A DNA stretch of 64,000 bases from Elmis aenea (Eukaryota; Arthropoda; Insecta; Coleoptera; Elmidae): contig OX393578.1 of assembly GCA_947652605.1 (NCBI GenBank), positions 57,791,415-57,855,414 on the forward strand, in the 5' to 3' direction. Positions 1 through 12,038 of this stretch are shown here, piece after piece. A model generated the notes under the pieces. The model was not told the DNA's origin. It worked only from the letters and a program-made list of their open reading frames with translations, and made no database searches. A program made the position numbers and the translations under genes. Every line of letters starts with the position of its first letter. Position 1 is the stretch's first letter.

Positions 1-450
1 ACACTACACAAAGGTACAAGAGTCTGTATTAGTGTAGCTCTTCTACATGGGATTCTGCATTAAAATGTTTGTGTGATTTTACTTGTTTTAGTAAGTTAAG
101 TAATATATTAACAGGTACATGATTTCTTACAACTTTAATTTAAATATCTAAGGTTGCTCCTAAATTGTATTTGCTTTGAAAAAAATCAACTTTGCAGATG
201 CTGAAAACATTGAAAAGTTTAACACGTCGCTAAACCACTTAAGGCTGCTAACAACTTAACTTTTAATAAATGTCAAGAAAAACGTCTCTTAAAAAACGTA
301 AACATGTAAATTTTAAACGAACTTAGAACAAGATGCGACGCCAAGCGGATGCGTCTGAGAAAAAAGTCTTTGTTGTTTACAGTTTTTGATCAAGTTGCGA
401 AGTGTAGATGCGATTTTTTGATACAAATTATTTAAGCTTATTATTTATTA
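1..450. other. AT-rich non-coding sequence
   Basis: No convincing reading frame or repeat boundary is visible. By position it is upstream of, or inside an early intron of, the Beat-type gene whose exons begin at 4572. Confidence 0.4.
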
Positions 451-600
451 CATAGAATTACGAATATCATAGAAAAAGTCCTAGAAGAAAAAAAAGTTTG
501 TTCTACCATCTTTCGAGACGTGGCGCAGGCTTTCGACAAAGTGTGGCATGATGGTTTAAGTTTAAACCTTACAACACTAGTTTTAATTTTAACGTTGCTT
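451..600 (+). mobile_element. Jockey-type LINE RT fragment
   Basis: Read on the + strand from 451, the translation gives HRITNIIEKVLEEKKVCS followed by TIFRDVAQAFDKVWHDGL. The DVAQAFDKVWH block is motif A of Jockey-clade reverse transcriptases, which carries a catalytic Asp. Homology fades after about 580 into a degraded leucine-rich tail. No endonuclease or start is present, so this is a short decayed piece of an inserted LINE. The clade is inferred from the motif wording. Confidence 0.7.
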
Positions 601-923
601 GATAGATCGTTACAGACGTTTGACTTTTTATAAAATTCCAAGAATTTTTAGTGAACTTTCATTTCCTGAATGGCTACTTAAAGTTTTTGCAGGTTGCAAT
701 TTTGGGTTATATATTTTTTTGCAAAACATTTTGGAAGTAGGCTATTTATCATTTTTAAAATAAGAATAATCGCATTAAAAACTAATTGTTGTTTTATACC
801 AAGCCACTGTAAAGTATCTAGAAGTACATTAATTTTGGTGTACCTACCTAGAACAGTAAAATAATTCTCATAGCCCTATTTTTCTGTTTTTTTAGAAACC
901 TACTTAACTAATTTATACAAAAA

Positions 924-1450
924 CAAGATGGTTTACCCGGCGTTGCACGGGCGATTACAATTTTAATTACTGTTTTAACTTGAATAAGCCCAATAATTCC
1001 AAATCATACACAAATGACATACTCTGATCAATCATCTTTTCATTTTCTTATAATTTCTTAAAAAATAACTATTTATTGCTTAAAAATTGAATAATAACTC
1101 AAATTTATTTTCTTTCGTCTTGTTTCAATTAAAAATGTACTAATAAAAATAATACTTCTTGTACATGTATTACTAATTGTATACAAAACAATCTTTACTT
1201 GTGAAATACACCGCGCCGTATCGTGTTATGACCAGGTATTTGCCGACGTAAGATCGAATCCCGTCCAAGTAATATTTTTTTTTTTAAATTGGTAATATGT
1301 GCTTGTACTTAAAGTTTGGCGTTAGATCTGCAAGGTCGTAAATAGTAACTGTGCAAAATTTGGTCCCGATCGGTCAACGGACCTAGGATTGTATAGCGAA
1401 CAAACAAACAAACAAACAAACACACAAACAAGCTCTTTTATATATATAGA
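924..1450 (-). mobile_element. Helitron-like non-autonomous element
   Basis: On the - strand the element would begin TCTATATATATAAAAG at 1450, just after an A, and end near 924 with a GC-rich stem (CCCGTGCAACGCCGGG) and CTTG, one base from the Helitron CTRR rule, followed by T. An internal motif, GACCAAATTTTGCACAG on the - strand, closely matches GACCAAATTTGGCACAGAC in the element at 39960-40322, which supports one family. A run of AAAC repeats lies at about 1396-1432. No Rep/helicase coding is visible. A SINE or another repeat class is possible. Confidence 0.5.
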
Positions 1451-1811
1451 TTATGAGTTTACACATTATTTTGAAAAATGTAATCTGGAATGGTAAATTT
1501 CTTCATAAAAGCCTTTTGTATTAATTAATGTTTATAAAACTTTTATATATTTTTCGTCATTGTACAAATATTTTTGATATTTATTCTAAACTTAAACCTT
1601 TTTCTATTTGAACTGAAGCTTTTTCTTCTAAATAACAGTTACAAAACAATTGATCACCAATAAAGAAAAAACATTAATTTTAACATTTAATTGGACCTTG
1701 GACTCAGACCCCATTAAATCGTGGGCCCCCTTTAATAGCCCTGCATTGGGCCACCTAATTAGTCCAAGAAAAGCTCAATATGAGAAAACCACTTTTGTCC
1801 TTCATCTTAGG

Positions 1812-2239
1812 CAGTGTTTCCCTACATTTTTATATTTGCGCCCCCCTTTTCTACACCTAATTTTATTGCGACCCCCTTTTCCATGTCAATTTTTATTGCG
1901 CTCGCCTTTCGATCCTCTTGCCTTTCTAAAACACATTTGTTTTTATTTCTCACCCATCTTTGGACTAGGTGTATTCTTTTAAAAAATGTAGTAGTGTTGG
2001 TTTTTTCTATGCTAAGGTAAACTCAAAAATACATTTTAATTCAGAAAAATAGTTATAAGGCTCGCTAAGATCCTATCATATGTGTGCCTGCTGTCATTTT
2101 CAGTTTTTATTTTACGTTATTGTGTTTTCTGTTTGTTCTAATAATTAGCTTTGCTTTCGATTTCCAATTTTTTTAGCGCCCGTATTTGGATATTTCTCAA
2201 CCCCCCCAGGAAACACGTCCTAAAGGTTGAAAATCACTG
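1812..2239. mobile_element. Old hAT-type miniature element
   Basis: The left end is CAGTGTTTCCCTAC and the right end, reversed, is CAGTGATTTTCAACC, both typical of hAT termini. The flanking 8 bp are ATCTTAGG (1804-1811) and ATCTATGG (2240-2247), a 6/8 match as expected for an aged 8-bp target duplication. Inside, GCGCCCCCC-type motifs recur (about 1840-1910 and again near 2176-2210). The open frames across it carry no recognisable transposase. Confidence 0.65.
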
Positions 2240-2247
2240 ATCTATGG

Positions 2248-3761
2248 ACAATACAATATATATTAGTTGCTACAAATGTTCTAAATATTTATGCAAAACA
2301 GGTTAAGACGTAACTTAAGTTTTATTCGTTAATTAGAATTGTGAAATCTATAATTATTTAAGAGTTTACAATCTATATTGAACATATAAATGAAAATCTA
2401 AACCACGTGAAATAAATTTTAGGTTAAATGTGCCATGACGATATTGATACAATGGTCAGTGAAACGTCGGATAGCTTTGAAGCACCAACTCCGTTCACTT
2501 TTATATACGAAGATGATCCAACCGCAGCAAATTTACAAAACCTTACAATACATTAATTAACTTTCACATGATTTATTCATTTTAAATTAGAATCTAAAAA
2601 TATCGCAGACGTTCTCGCTTGAAATTAAAGAAAGATAAAAGCCCCGCGAAAGCTCATAAAAACACAATTTCCAGCGTGAATGAAACTTTCTAATCTCTCC
2701 AAGGATTTCTTCGTTTCTGTAGTTTAAACTTTGTCGGCGTTTTCTCCTACGCTACGGTTCAGTACAGTACTGTAAGTGTATTCCGTGCGAGCTCAACCTT
2801 TAGCTGATTATATGTAAATTAACTCTACTTGTATATTCTAACTTGCAAATGCCTTAACATCAAAAGCAGCTGACTAAAACATACGCTGTCTTGCTAAGTC
2901 TTGTATATATTGAAAGATATTCTGAGTTATCAGAACTTGTACGGGGAATGCTAAATATTTTTGAAAAGCGTACTGTATTGTATTGAAATTAGTGTAAATC
3001 GGAGGAGACCTATTTACTTACATAAATAAGCATTCAATGTTCTGCTTCTCAATATTTGCATACCATTATTAGTGGATTTTTAAAATATAAAACCAGATTA
3101 AAGTACCTTATCTCAACTTTAGTCAAGCTAACTTGGACATTAGCAATACTCGAGCAATTTCTCCCAGAATGACACCCATCGGTTAACACTGATGTATTTA
3201 AATTTTGCGTCAGATGTCTGGTCTGTTTTTGACCATCAACAACCTTTTAAAAACCAACAACAAAAAATAATTGGAGAAACGAAATCGTAAGATTTATAGG
3301 TTTAAATATACCACACAAATCTGCTTGATATCACTATATTTTAATAACGTTTTTAAAACAGATTTCAACGAAGCTTGCCAGTATATCCTGCGTTAGTAAC
3401 AGATTTAATTAACCACTCCAACTTTTTTAAACCGGATTAAAACTTTTATACAATGTTGCCTTTATAATTGGCCACCAAATTAGTACTCCTAAAAGTTGTT
3501 GAAACTTTCATAGAAGCTGTTATCACTCATACATAAATAAAATACTTAAAAGGAAAAAACAAAACTGTTAATAATTATAACCGCGTATATTTTAGCTAAT
3601 AACTATTTAATTAATTAAGAGATTTTTTCAATATCTGATGATTAATTAAACTTACATTATTAAACAAATCGCCGCATCCCACAATTATTAAGATTTAATA
3701 TTACTTGATTGGTACATGTTCAATTCTCTTGTTGGTATAATAGACATGTACTGACTTAGTT
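2248..3761. other. AT-rich non-coding sequence
   Basis: Nothing is firmly recognisable. A short open stretch at about 2427-2555 is discussed as a weak exon candidate. No terminal repeats or RNA genes were noticed. Confidence 0.4.
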
Positions 3762-4010
3762 TCATTTAACTTTACTTATACGCCATGTTTTTGTCCAGTT
3801 GTTGATCTGATTGGCAGCTGCTTGTAATTTCTCGGATGATTCTATATTGTTTCTTCCTACTGCTAAAATATCCGTGTCGTCGGCAAAGGTCGCTATAGTA
3901 TTGTTTCTAACTTTGGAATAGCACAAGTTAGTATACAATGGGTACAGCACCGGACCTAGTACGCTTTCTTGTGGAACTCCTGCTTTAATTTCTCCAAGTT
4001 CTGAATAAGA
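3762..4010 (-). mobile_element. Jockey-type LINE RT fragment
   Basis: Reading from about 4005 down to 3762, the translation contains GEIKAGVPQESVLGPVLYPL, then YTNLC and ATFADDTDILAVG. These are RT motif B (GVPQ.S.LGP) and the catalytic FADD box of motif C, in Jockey-clade style. The piece ends soon after NNWTKTWRI. It has no endonuclease or 3' end and is a decayed internal fragment, in the opposite orientation to the Jockey piece at 451. Confidence 0.8.
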
Positions 4011-4571
4011 TTATTCTTGCTTTTTTCTGAAGTGTCTCTCTGAGATGTAGGACTGAAGAATTTGGGACTATTGTGTTTTGGGAGGAGCGATCTTAATTTA
4101 AAGTTTAAACTAATGGAGAGTTTAGACAAATTCAATAGTTTTATTAAGCAACAGTTTTAAAGTTTTCTTGATTTAATGTTTGTATGTACAATATTTAGCC
4201 AATTATTAAATAAATATTAATACTGATATAACCTAAATAAAATTATTGTAACCAATATAATTGACCAAAAAAAGTTAATAAAATCAACATTTCAACTTAT
4301 TTAAAATGTTTAATGAGATTTAATGAAGTTAGTAACATCACAATAGTTTATAATGGTGCGATGATTGCAAAAATAGTAAAAAGCAACTAAAATGTTTTTA
4401 TTGTATATATTGACTCGAAACGTAATGAATTTTGAGAAATAAAGATTACATTATTTGTGTAGTATTGTGTATGTCACCACGTCTGCTATAAATTTGGATG
4501 TTTTTGTCATCGGTCCAACACAGACATATTAGTGAAGTTGTCCAAAATTAATTAGTTATTTGTTGTTGCAG
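4011..4571. other. Intron sequence before the first visible Beat exon
   Basis: AT-rich sequence without a recognised repeat. It ends in a short acceptor, TTGTTGTTGCAG, immediately before 4572. Confidence 0.5.
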
Positions 4572-4707
4572 GTGTCAGCCTCAAACTCGAGGGAAGTTAC
4601 GTTAACTAATGTTGAAAGGGAAACTTCCGGGGAGTACAAGTGCGAGGTCTCAGCCGATGCTCCACTTTTTCACACCGAAATACGTGCAGCGCATTTACTT
4701 GTTGCAG
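4572..4707 (+). CDS. beat: Beaten-path family Ig protein, internal exon (end of Ig1)
   Basis: This exon encodes 45 codons plus 1 nt: VSASNSREVTLTNVERETSG, then EYKCEVSADAPLFHTEIRA and AAHLLVA. The SG.Y.CEVSA block is the F strand of the first Ig domain, with its conserved Cys, and 'CEVSADAP.F.T' is a Beat-family signature. Beat proteins are cell-surface or secreted Ig proteins that bind Sidestep partners and guide motor axons. It begins in phase 0 after TTGTTGCAG and ends in phase 1 before GTATTT. The upstream half of Ig1 and the signal peptide exon were not found, so they should lie left of the window. The Drosophila paralog it matches best cannot be assigned by eye. Confidence 0.88.
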
Positions 4708-5240
4708 GTATTTATTTTGTTTACGATCATAAATCAAAAAACTTTTGTAATATCGTCGTCAGTGGTAAAATCTTGAGGAGTTTCCAATTAGCGTTGAATG
4801 ATTTAGAGATTCGCGCTGAATCGTAAATATTTACGTCTTTGTGAAATCGCATTTGTGGCGAAACTCATGGCTGAACGTATTACAAAGTTATTTGAAAAGT
4901 TCTGTATTAGTTTATTTTATTTTTCCTTGAAATTTACAAATTATCGAACAAGAGTGTATTAAAATAAAAACTATGTTAAATTTTTGAGCTTATTGTTGAA
5001 AAAAAATATATTAGTTTAACCATATTTGGACCTGTCAAGTTCTTTGTAATTTTATTAATTCAGGGGCCAAGCTAAGTTTATTGAGAATAAGAAACACAGG
5101 TATTATTTTCTGAATTATAACCAACAAAATCAGTTATTTGGTTTCGAACAAAATTTTCCTCACTCCAGCGCAAGACCAAAAAATCCCCCCCTCATGGCCA
5201 AGAGGGAGGATGGACGAACGTTAATAGCAATAAACGAAAA

Positions 5241-6445
5241 ATGAAAGGCAGCCCCAAACATTCTAAAAGAGTCACTAAACAAACAAAGCTGCAAGATTAT
5301 TGGTCAAATAATCATGTTGACACTATTAATAGATACTATGCTTTATCAACCCTGGATGAAAATGTTAAACAAAATCATGAAAACAAAGAAGAATCAGAAA
5401 AAAAAACGAACCACCACCAATCTTCGTAGATGGCGTTAGTTATATCAAACCTCTAATGGAAATGCTGGAAACTACAGCCAAAAAATGATTACTCAATGGA
5501 AGCTCTACCAAACGAACAAGTTAAGTTACAGCTTATGTCAATTAAAAGCTACACAACCATAATAAAAGCCCTAGCAGACAAGAACACCGAATTCCACACC
5601 TATCAAGTAAAATCTGAAAGGACCTTCAGAGTTGCCTTACGTAATATGTATCAGCTGATCTAACAGCAATAAAGGAAGAATTAAAAGCCCTTGGGCATAC
5701 AGTAATCAACATCAGCAACAACCGTCAACCAATTACCAAAACTGCTCTTTCCTTATTCAATATCGAAATAAAACAGAGCCCAAATACCAAAAACATTTAC
5801 AACATATTGACTCTAATGAATACAGTTATCAAATTCGAACCTCCATATCAAAAGAGGCTCATACCTCAATGTATTAAATGTCAGAAGTATGGCAAAAATT
5901 CTGCTACAGACAGCTACGATGCGTTAAGTGCGCAGGCAACTATGACAAAAAAGCATGTCAATGGAAAGAACCCAAGGTAAAATGCGTTCTATGCAAGGGT
6001 AACCACCCCGCAAATTTTAAGGGTTGCGCTATTTACAAAGAGCTACAGAAAAAAAACTTTCCTCCCCCAAGAGAAAATCAATTACCCGAGAACAGACCAA
6101 ACAAACCCAGTTTTTTCTCAACCAGCCAGCAAGAAACCACATACGCACAAGTGTGCAGAAATAATCAACAACTACTCCTCGTCCAACAGCCATCACAACC
6201 TACACTGTGATCCATTTAACAACAACCAACAACGAACAGCCTGAAAGACAAGATAACGAAAACGATGGAAAAAAGAGGCTGCTAAACCTTCTCACAGCCA
6301 TGTTTAGTAAAATGCCGTAATGTATGGTCCGCTCAAAATTGCAGTATGTAACATCAATGGCTTGGCTGCACACAACCAAGAAGTAAAATCAATTTCATAA
6401 ATCATTAAATCGACGTAATATTTGTATCTGAAAGTTAATTCATTT
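5241..6445 (+). pseudogene. Jockey-type LINE: broken ORF1 and start of endonuclease
   Basis: ORF1 starts at ATG 5241 (MKGSPKHSKR). Frameshifts near 5400 and 5485 break it, but reading across frames recovers PPPIFVDGV, KSYTTIIKALADKNTEFHT, and then a PRE_C2HC-like region around 5600-5870 (FRVALRNMY, ALGHTVINI). Three-part zinc knuckles follow at 5926-6035 (RCVKC, KVKCVLCKGNHPANFKGC). ORF1 stops at about 6210. A second frame begins near 6321 with LKIAVCNINGLAAHNQEVK, the N-terminus of an APE-type endonuclease, and fades after about 6440. It lies in the Beat intron, same strand as the gene. The zinc-knuckle protein binds element RNA in Jockey LINEs. This copy is dead and 3'-truncated. Confidence 0.8.
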
Positions 6446-6659
6446 AATTTAATTTAAGAAATGTTACCCATATATTGTCAGTTATTATTTACTTTAGTTT
6501 ATTTTTATTAGTTTAATCTATATACACATACATGTTCTCTGCGCGTGGAGTCACCATGGGGTGACTCACAGATCATAGCACAGTACACTACTATTACTTA
6601 ATGTCCCAGTACAGCATGTAATGAAATATGATTAATAATTTATTTATTTTTTTAATATT

Positions 6660-7445
6660 TGTTTTTGAATATGAATAAGGAGACTTCACAAACTGTTACA
6701 ACTATAGAGGACTGTCACTGCTATGAACAATATATACAACTTACGAAAGGGTAATTGAAGAAAGAATCGAAGCAAAAGTAGAAACAACTATGGGAGATAA
6801 CCTAGCAGGATTCAGAACAGACGAATCAACCCAAGATTGGGTCCCTGTAATGAGACAAATACCCAATACTTAACACTAATAACAAGCTCTTGGTTTGTGC
6901 AATAGACTTCGAGAAAGCCTTTGATAATATACAAAAAGAAGAAATATGGAAGACTATGAGAATGAGGAGTACTAAAAAACAGATAATGTAGTGAAAATAG
7001 GAGGCAACACAACAAAGGAATTTTTTACAACAAAGGGAGTTAGTCAAGAAAACATTCTGAGTCCAGTACTGTTAATAATGATAATAGAGAACATCTCAAA
7101 AAAAAAGTAAACCATACAACGAAGGAAGTACACCTAAGTTAATTAATGCCAATTAGAATGTTTGAACTTATTTTTATAGATGTTTTGATCCTCGTTGTAA
7201 TAAGAGAAAGGAAGAATTACAAAACAGAATTAAAAAATGGACAAATAAATTAAAAAGATATGACTTGAAGACAAATTTATAGTTAACAGAAGTTATGATG
7301 ATAGTAAATGATGCAGATAATGTAGAAATAGTTGTGTAGGATTAAAATCACAGGTAAAAAACAGTTATAATTTTAGAAGCATCGCTGGAAACTGCTAAAA
7401 TCAAACAAAAAATGGCTAACAGAATTAGCAAAGTAATGTCACATC
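6660..7445 (+). pseudogene. Decayed LINE reverse transcriptase
   Basis: Reading across frames gives GDFTNCYNYRGLSLL, YERVIEERIEAKVETTMGDN, AGFRTDESTQDW, CAIDFEKAFDNIQKEEIWK (RT motif A), TKGVSQENILSPVL (motif B) and, after 7140, a damaged thumb region (LQNRIKKWTNKLKRYDLKT). Motif C is degraded. The wording resembles RTE/R4-like LINEs in insects; I cannot fix the clade. Stops and shifts are frequent, so this is an old copy. It sits directly after the Jockey piece in the intron between Beat exons 4572 and 7740. Confidence 0.7.
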
Positions 7446-7739
7446 AAATAATATGAAAGGTTGGATATTGCTTCCCACTCCCTACTGGTTGTTTTGTTAA
7501 ATTCTAAATATTTGTTTTAATCCCTCATAAAGAAAATGCGAACAAAACTGAATCCTAAATTTTTTTAATAATTGAGGACTCTGTTTGAATCTGATAATCA
7601 CAGCCACTAATCTAATATCATGCTTCTAAAATTTCGTGCATGCTAACAATTGTATTGTTCAAGAATGTATAACGAAAGGAACTTGTAATTTAATATTGTA
7701 AGTATCATTTTCATGTTTCAACAATAATTTTTGTTTCAG

Positions 7740-7873
7740 TCGTCCCTGAAGATGATCCCATCTTAACCGCGACAATACAGAAGGTTGCGTTAGGAGCAAA
7801 ATTCCAAGCCAACTGCACTTCGGCGGCCTCACATCCTGCCATGAATATTACATGGTTCATAAATGACGTTGAG
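7740..7873 (+). CDS. beat: Beaten-path family Ig protein, internal exon (first half of Ig2)
   Basis: With the single base carried over from the exon at 4707, it reads VVPEDDPILTATIQKVALG, then AKFQANCTSAASHPAMNITW and FINDVE. 'G..F.ANCTS.AS.P' followed by TWFIN is the typical start of the second Ig domain of Beat proteins: the B-strand Cys is in ANCTS and the C-strand Trp is in TWF. NCT and NIT are N-glycosylation sequons. The acceptor is TTTGTTTCAG and the donor is GAG|GTATGT. Exons 1 and 2 together make 270 nt, restoring phase 0. The preceding intron is about 3.0 kb and holds two dead LINEs. Confidence 0.92.
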
Positions 7874-8106
7874 GTATGTCTGCTTTAAAATTCTGTTTGT
7901 AAAATAAAATATATAGCGGCAGTTGGATTTCCTCAAATCTTTTTGTACAAATGATGTTAGCGTACCTACTCATTACTTTGGGCTCCTTTGTGGCGCGCAC
8001 TTAAAATTTTAATTCCTTTCTTGAAGCCGTTCAGTGAAAAGTTTGCTCTACAATTAACGGTAAAACATAGATTTTGTGATATGCGAAGTATGAGGTATGG
8101 GGAAAA
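7874..8106. other. Beat intron, unique sequence
   Basis: AT-rich intron following the donor GTATGT. No repeat or RNA gene was recognised before the foldback-type terminus at 8107. Confidence 0.4.
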
Positions 8107-8395
8107 TATACAGGGTGACTAAATTATACACCGCTAAAAAGTAAGTGCATATTCCTGAGTGAAAATGGTGACCATTTGTCAAATATTTTGTTATCCGAAA
8201 ATGCTTCCTTTCAAAGTTAGACCTCCAAAGTTGCAAAAAAAATTATCAAAAAATCGATTACGTCCTAGCCGTTGAAGCTCGAGCTATAAACTTGGCCGAA
8301 ATGTTTAGGTGTTTCCCATTGACTTTGTGGGATAATTAGAAAGAAAACACGTAATAGAAAGTATGATTTATAGTCAGGTCATCCGCTTCAAGTTC
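8107..8395 (+). mobile_element. One arm of a foldback/mariner-like element
   Basis: The sequence from TATACAGGGTGACTAAATTA at 8107 to the GGTCATCCGCTT at 8379-8390 is a close copy of the left arm of the foldback element at 20901-22019. It includes the same blocks GCATATTCCTGAGTGAAAAT, TTTGTTATCCGAAAATGC and GATTACGTCCTAGCCGTT. Homology then stops, so only one arm is present. Confidence 0.75.
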
Positions 8396-9449
8396 AAACT
8401 CGACTTGTGATATTTGCTTGCCATGATCCTGAATTTCTAACTTACCTCTCAACAGGTAATAAGATCTCCAAAAAGGCCATATGTAACAATATCACAAGTG
8501 GATTTGATCATTTTCTTCAGAGTTTTCATTATTACAAGTCGTTTTTTGTATATTACTGACTTTAAATAATTTTACCAAAGGAAATCAACAGGCGTTGGCT
8601 CTGGAGACCTTAGAAGCCTTTAATTGAACCTTGCGTTGATGATTATTTAAGTCGAAAGTGAAAAAAAAATTGTAAAGCAATTCGTTTGTGGAACTGGACT
8701 GTGTTTATAAAAAAAAAACATTGCGTTTCAAATAATTCTGTTCCACAAACCGTAATTGCAATTCCAAATACGTTCGAATCCTTACAAACCGTTAGATTAC
8801 AAAGCTTAATTTTCACCAAAGGGTGTCTGCTCCACTGCAAAGTGCATTAAGATAATTTACATTATAGCTACACTGCAAATTGTGTCACAGTACATAGATT
8901 ACACCGAGGTACATACAGCTCCAAATAACGTTAAGACAATATTCAATGTTATTAGCACAGTGATTGCCAAGGCACGCTGAGCAGCACACGTTGTTGCTCA
9001 TGTAATATATTATGCTAATTGTAATGTGTGATGGCAGTGCGATTGTATCCACCATTAACTGTACATTCCGTCGCCATTCCTGCAAACTGGCTTTCTAATG
9101 ATAGTTGTTCGGGTAACGTAATAATTTTCCTTGCACGTACTTGACAGACCTTATGTTCTGGACTTTAATTGAAACACTGCAGGCAACGAAATTAAATAAC
9201 AGCTTCAACATAAAATTTGCAACTATTACGGCTCTTGTTTTGATGTTGTAATAGTGTTTTACACAAAGACGTCTTGAAATTAATTAAGTTCTGTGTGTAA
9301 TTGGTTATTAAATTCGCAGTTTTGATATTAGAGGGTTCGTTTTGAATTAAATTGCTCTGTCTTGGATCTACCTGTTTATTGAAATACCTAAATTTTGTAA
9401 GCATAGTGACAAAAAACATGCAAATTTATGTATTATATCCATATACTAG
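8396..9449. other. Beat intron, unassigned sequence
   Basis: No recognised coding or terminal repeats. It may be the interior of a larger element bounded by the TACAGGGTG end at 8107 and the CACCCTGTATA end at 10850, but no internal homology supports that. Confidence 0.3.
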
Positions 9450-10025
9450 TTAATGGAAGAGGAAGGTGAACAATAAAGAGATCCAATAGATGAACCAACA
9501 AGAGGTAAATGAAGCTATAAATAATAGTAAGAACAGCAAAGCACCAGGAAGGGGGCATTAATGTAGAATTAGTAAAATGTGGACGAAACGAACTGAAAGG
9601 ATAAGAATATCTACTAATTAGAATATTATGGTAAGAAGAGCAAATGCCGAAGGAATGGAGGAGTGGACAAATAGTAACATTACATTAAAACGGTGACCAA
9701 CATTTATGTAAAAATTACCAAGGGATAAAATTACTTAATGTAGCTTATAAAATCTTATCGTCAACCATAAAAAGGAGGTAAGCCAAGAAAACAACAAATA
9801 GGATTGGACAATACCAATATGGATTTACGCAAGGAAAATCAGCCATTGATGCAGCTCATACAATAAAGCAAATAATGGAAAAACATGTCAGCATCAAATA
9901 GATCCACGAATGCTTTTCATAGACTTCGAACATGTATTTGCCTCTATAAAAAAAAAACAACTCATGTCGGCACTGAAAGAATTAGGTTTCTCGGAGAAAC
10001 TAAGAAAAATAATTGTAAAGGAGGA
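9450..10025 (+). pseudogene. Decayed LINE reverse transcriptase
   Basis: Across frames the translation gives EEVNEAINNSKNSKAPG, INVELVKCGRNELK, QMPKEWRSGQIV, NYQGIKLLNVAYKILSSTI, QYQYGFTQGKSAIDAAHTIK, MLFIDFE and KKQLMSALKELGFSEKLRKI. These are the pre-RT linker, the 'NY.GI.LLN..YKI' block, the GF..GKS block and motif A of a non-LTR RT, in that order. There are several stops and shifts. Motif C (the .ADD box) is not reached. It is a dead insertion in the Beat intron. Confidence 0.75.
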
Positions 10026-10850
10026 TACCTCTCACTGAACACACGGCAAGTTCTTTCAATAATCTTGTGACATTCTTCTTGGATATAAAATAAGTTTAAA
10101 ATATTCGTGTTTAAATACTCTTGGTTTTCCATTTTCATGGATACTTCAGACAAACGCGATAAAAGTGGTTTAGAGTTATTAATATTGGCATTTGTTGTCA
10201 TTTCCAAGGTTTACTATTTAAAAATGTTGCAATTTCTCTGAACTTTTTCAAACATACTTAATAACTCGAAAACTGTTGCAGATAGGTATAGGAAACGTTA
10301 ATACAGATTGATGCAGAATTAAATTTTGCATTAGAAAATGAAAAAATAAATTGTATTTGAAAAAAACGAGTTTTAGGGGTCTGAAGTTATATTAAAAGAA
10401 AATTAAATTTTGGACTCCCTGTAAGTAATGCATCCATTGCAAAAATTTCAGTTTGAACCCCAAGGTTCCTTCTATGCATAGTCTAAATTTGAGCGTTTTC
10501 TCTTCAAAAATGGCGGCGGTAGATAATATTAAGCATCACGATAAAAATCGAAAAATTTTCAAAAAATTCCAAAAATCTAAAAAACGATCGCACTTAGGTA
10601 TAGAGAATGCCAATAAAAGTCCCTCTAAAATAACGTTTGAAATCCAAAAACGCAATAAAAAATAGACCATTTTATTTGAAATTAGAAAGTAGACGTCAAC
10701 TTCCGGTATTTCCGGAAGTGTCGCCATATTGAAAATATTTTCAATAAAAAAATCATACGTCGTTATATTCATAATCTAAATTTCAGATCCATACCCTTTT
10801 TCATTCTTCATCTATTTTTAAGTCCCGGTCTCAATCAATCACCCTGTATA
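10026..10850. repeat. Repeat end with CACCCTGTATA terminus
   Basis: The stretch closes with AATCACCCTGTATA at 10837-10850, the inverted form of the TACAGGGTG ends found repeatedly in this window. 'CTTCCGGTATTTCCGGAAG' at about 10700 recalls the CTTCCGGTT..CCGGAA block in the repeats at 27610 and 52070. Element limits on the left are uncertain. Confidence 0.45.
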
Positions 10851-12038
10851 TTGAACTTATATATTAAAACATGTAAGTTTGAACTGATGAGAACTAAAGC
10901 AGAAAAATAAAAACTTTTCGTCACAGATTCCTTATCTTAACAGTATTTTGCTGTTTCACAGACTAGGACTAAGTAACAATTCATCTTAGACAGAAGTGAC
11001 GAGCCTCATCAGGTCACGTCGTGCTAAGATGGGACATGAAGCACATTTGTGCATTTAAGTCTCGAGAGAAAATAAATGTGAACGACTCACTGTCTTCATT
11101 CTCTAAATTAAGTATGAAATTCAGCGTACCACACCATAAAATAAAATACGTGGAAAATAAAATAGATTAAACTTTTGACTCGACCAAATAAACATACCTA
11201 CCTTCAAACCATTAACAATACTGTTTTTTTTTCTATTTAGCTCAAAAAATAATATCGCAAATACCCCAGCAATCCTCAGCTCCATATTTTTAATGAATAT
11301 TTATCCACGAAACTGATATATTAAAAAAACATTAATTCAAATTCAATTAAACATATAAACCAAAGCAAACCGTATCTGCATATAAATTGAAAATAAACAC
11401 AGCCAATAATACATCTGCAGCTATTTTCAGCTAATTTAAATCATAAAAATATTCAGACACTATCGCTTCGCGTTTATTAAATAACATGGATTCGAATAAC
11501 TTTGTATCTAATTACGATTTTCTCGTTGTGCCTGTTTTCCTTTTAAACTTCTAATTAGCTAATTATACTTGTTAACCCGTTCAACAGGCATAACATTTCA
11601 AATGCGAGGCGGAGAACCGTAAATATAATTAGTTTATGTTGAGCTTTCATTGGACGCATTTTTCAGCCAATCGAAAAAGCAAATCTGAAAATATTGGTAA
11701 ATTCCTTCATCAAAAAAGTGTAAATTTCAAGTATTGGGGTGCTTAAATGTTTGATTACGTTGTTTAAAATAATATTGAATAAATTATTCTGCACATTTAA
11801 AAGACATTTTATTAACCACATAAATACTACTCCTATGATTTTGTAGAGACAGTTCGATAATTAAAAAAAAAGAACTTCTGTAAATTTCAAAATTGTGGTA
11901 TAATCTAAAGGCGTCAGATCCGGTGAATACAGAGGGTAACTCAGAACTCCCAAAAAAGCGAACGATTTTCTAAATCAGCCTAATATTATCGTTACATTTT
12001 GTTCATTTTTAATTACAATTCATGTTTTTTTGTTGCAG
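10851..12038. other. Beat intron, unique sequence
   Basis: AT-rich intron with no recognised element. It ends with the acceptor TTTTTTTGTTGCAG before 12039. Confidence 0.45.

Noticed and set aside
1650..2020. Overlapping + strand frames of 110 and 68 codons
   Set aside because: They run across the old hAT-type element and its C-rich internal motifs, and carry no recognised domain.
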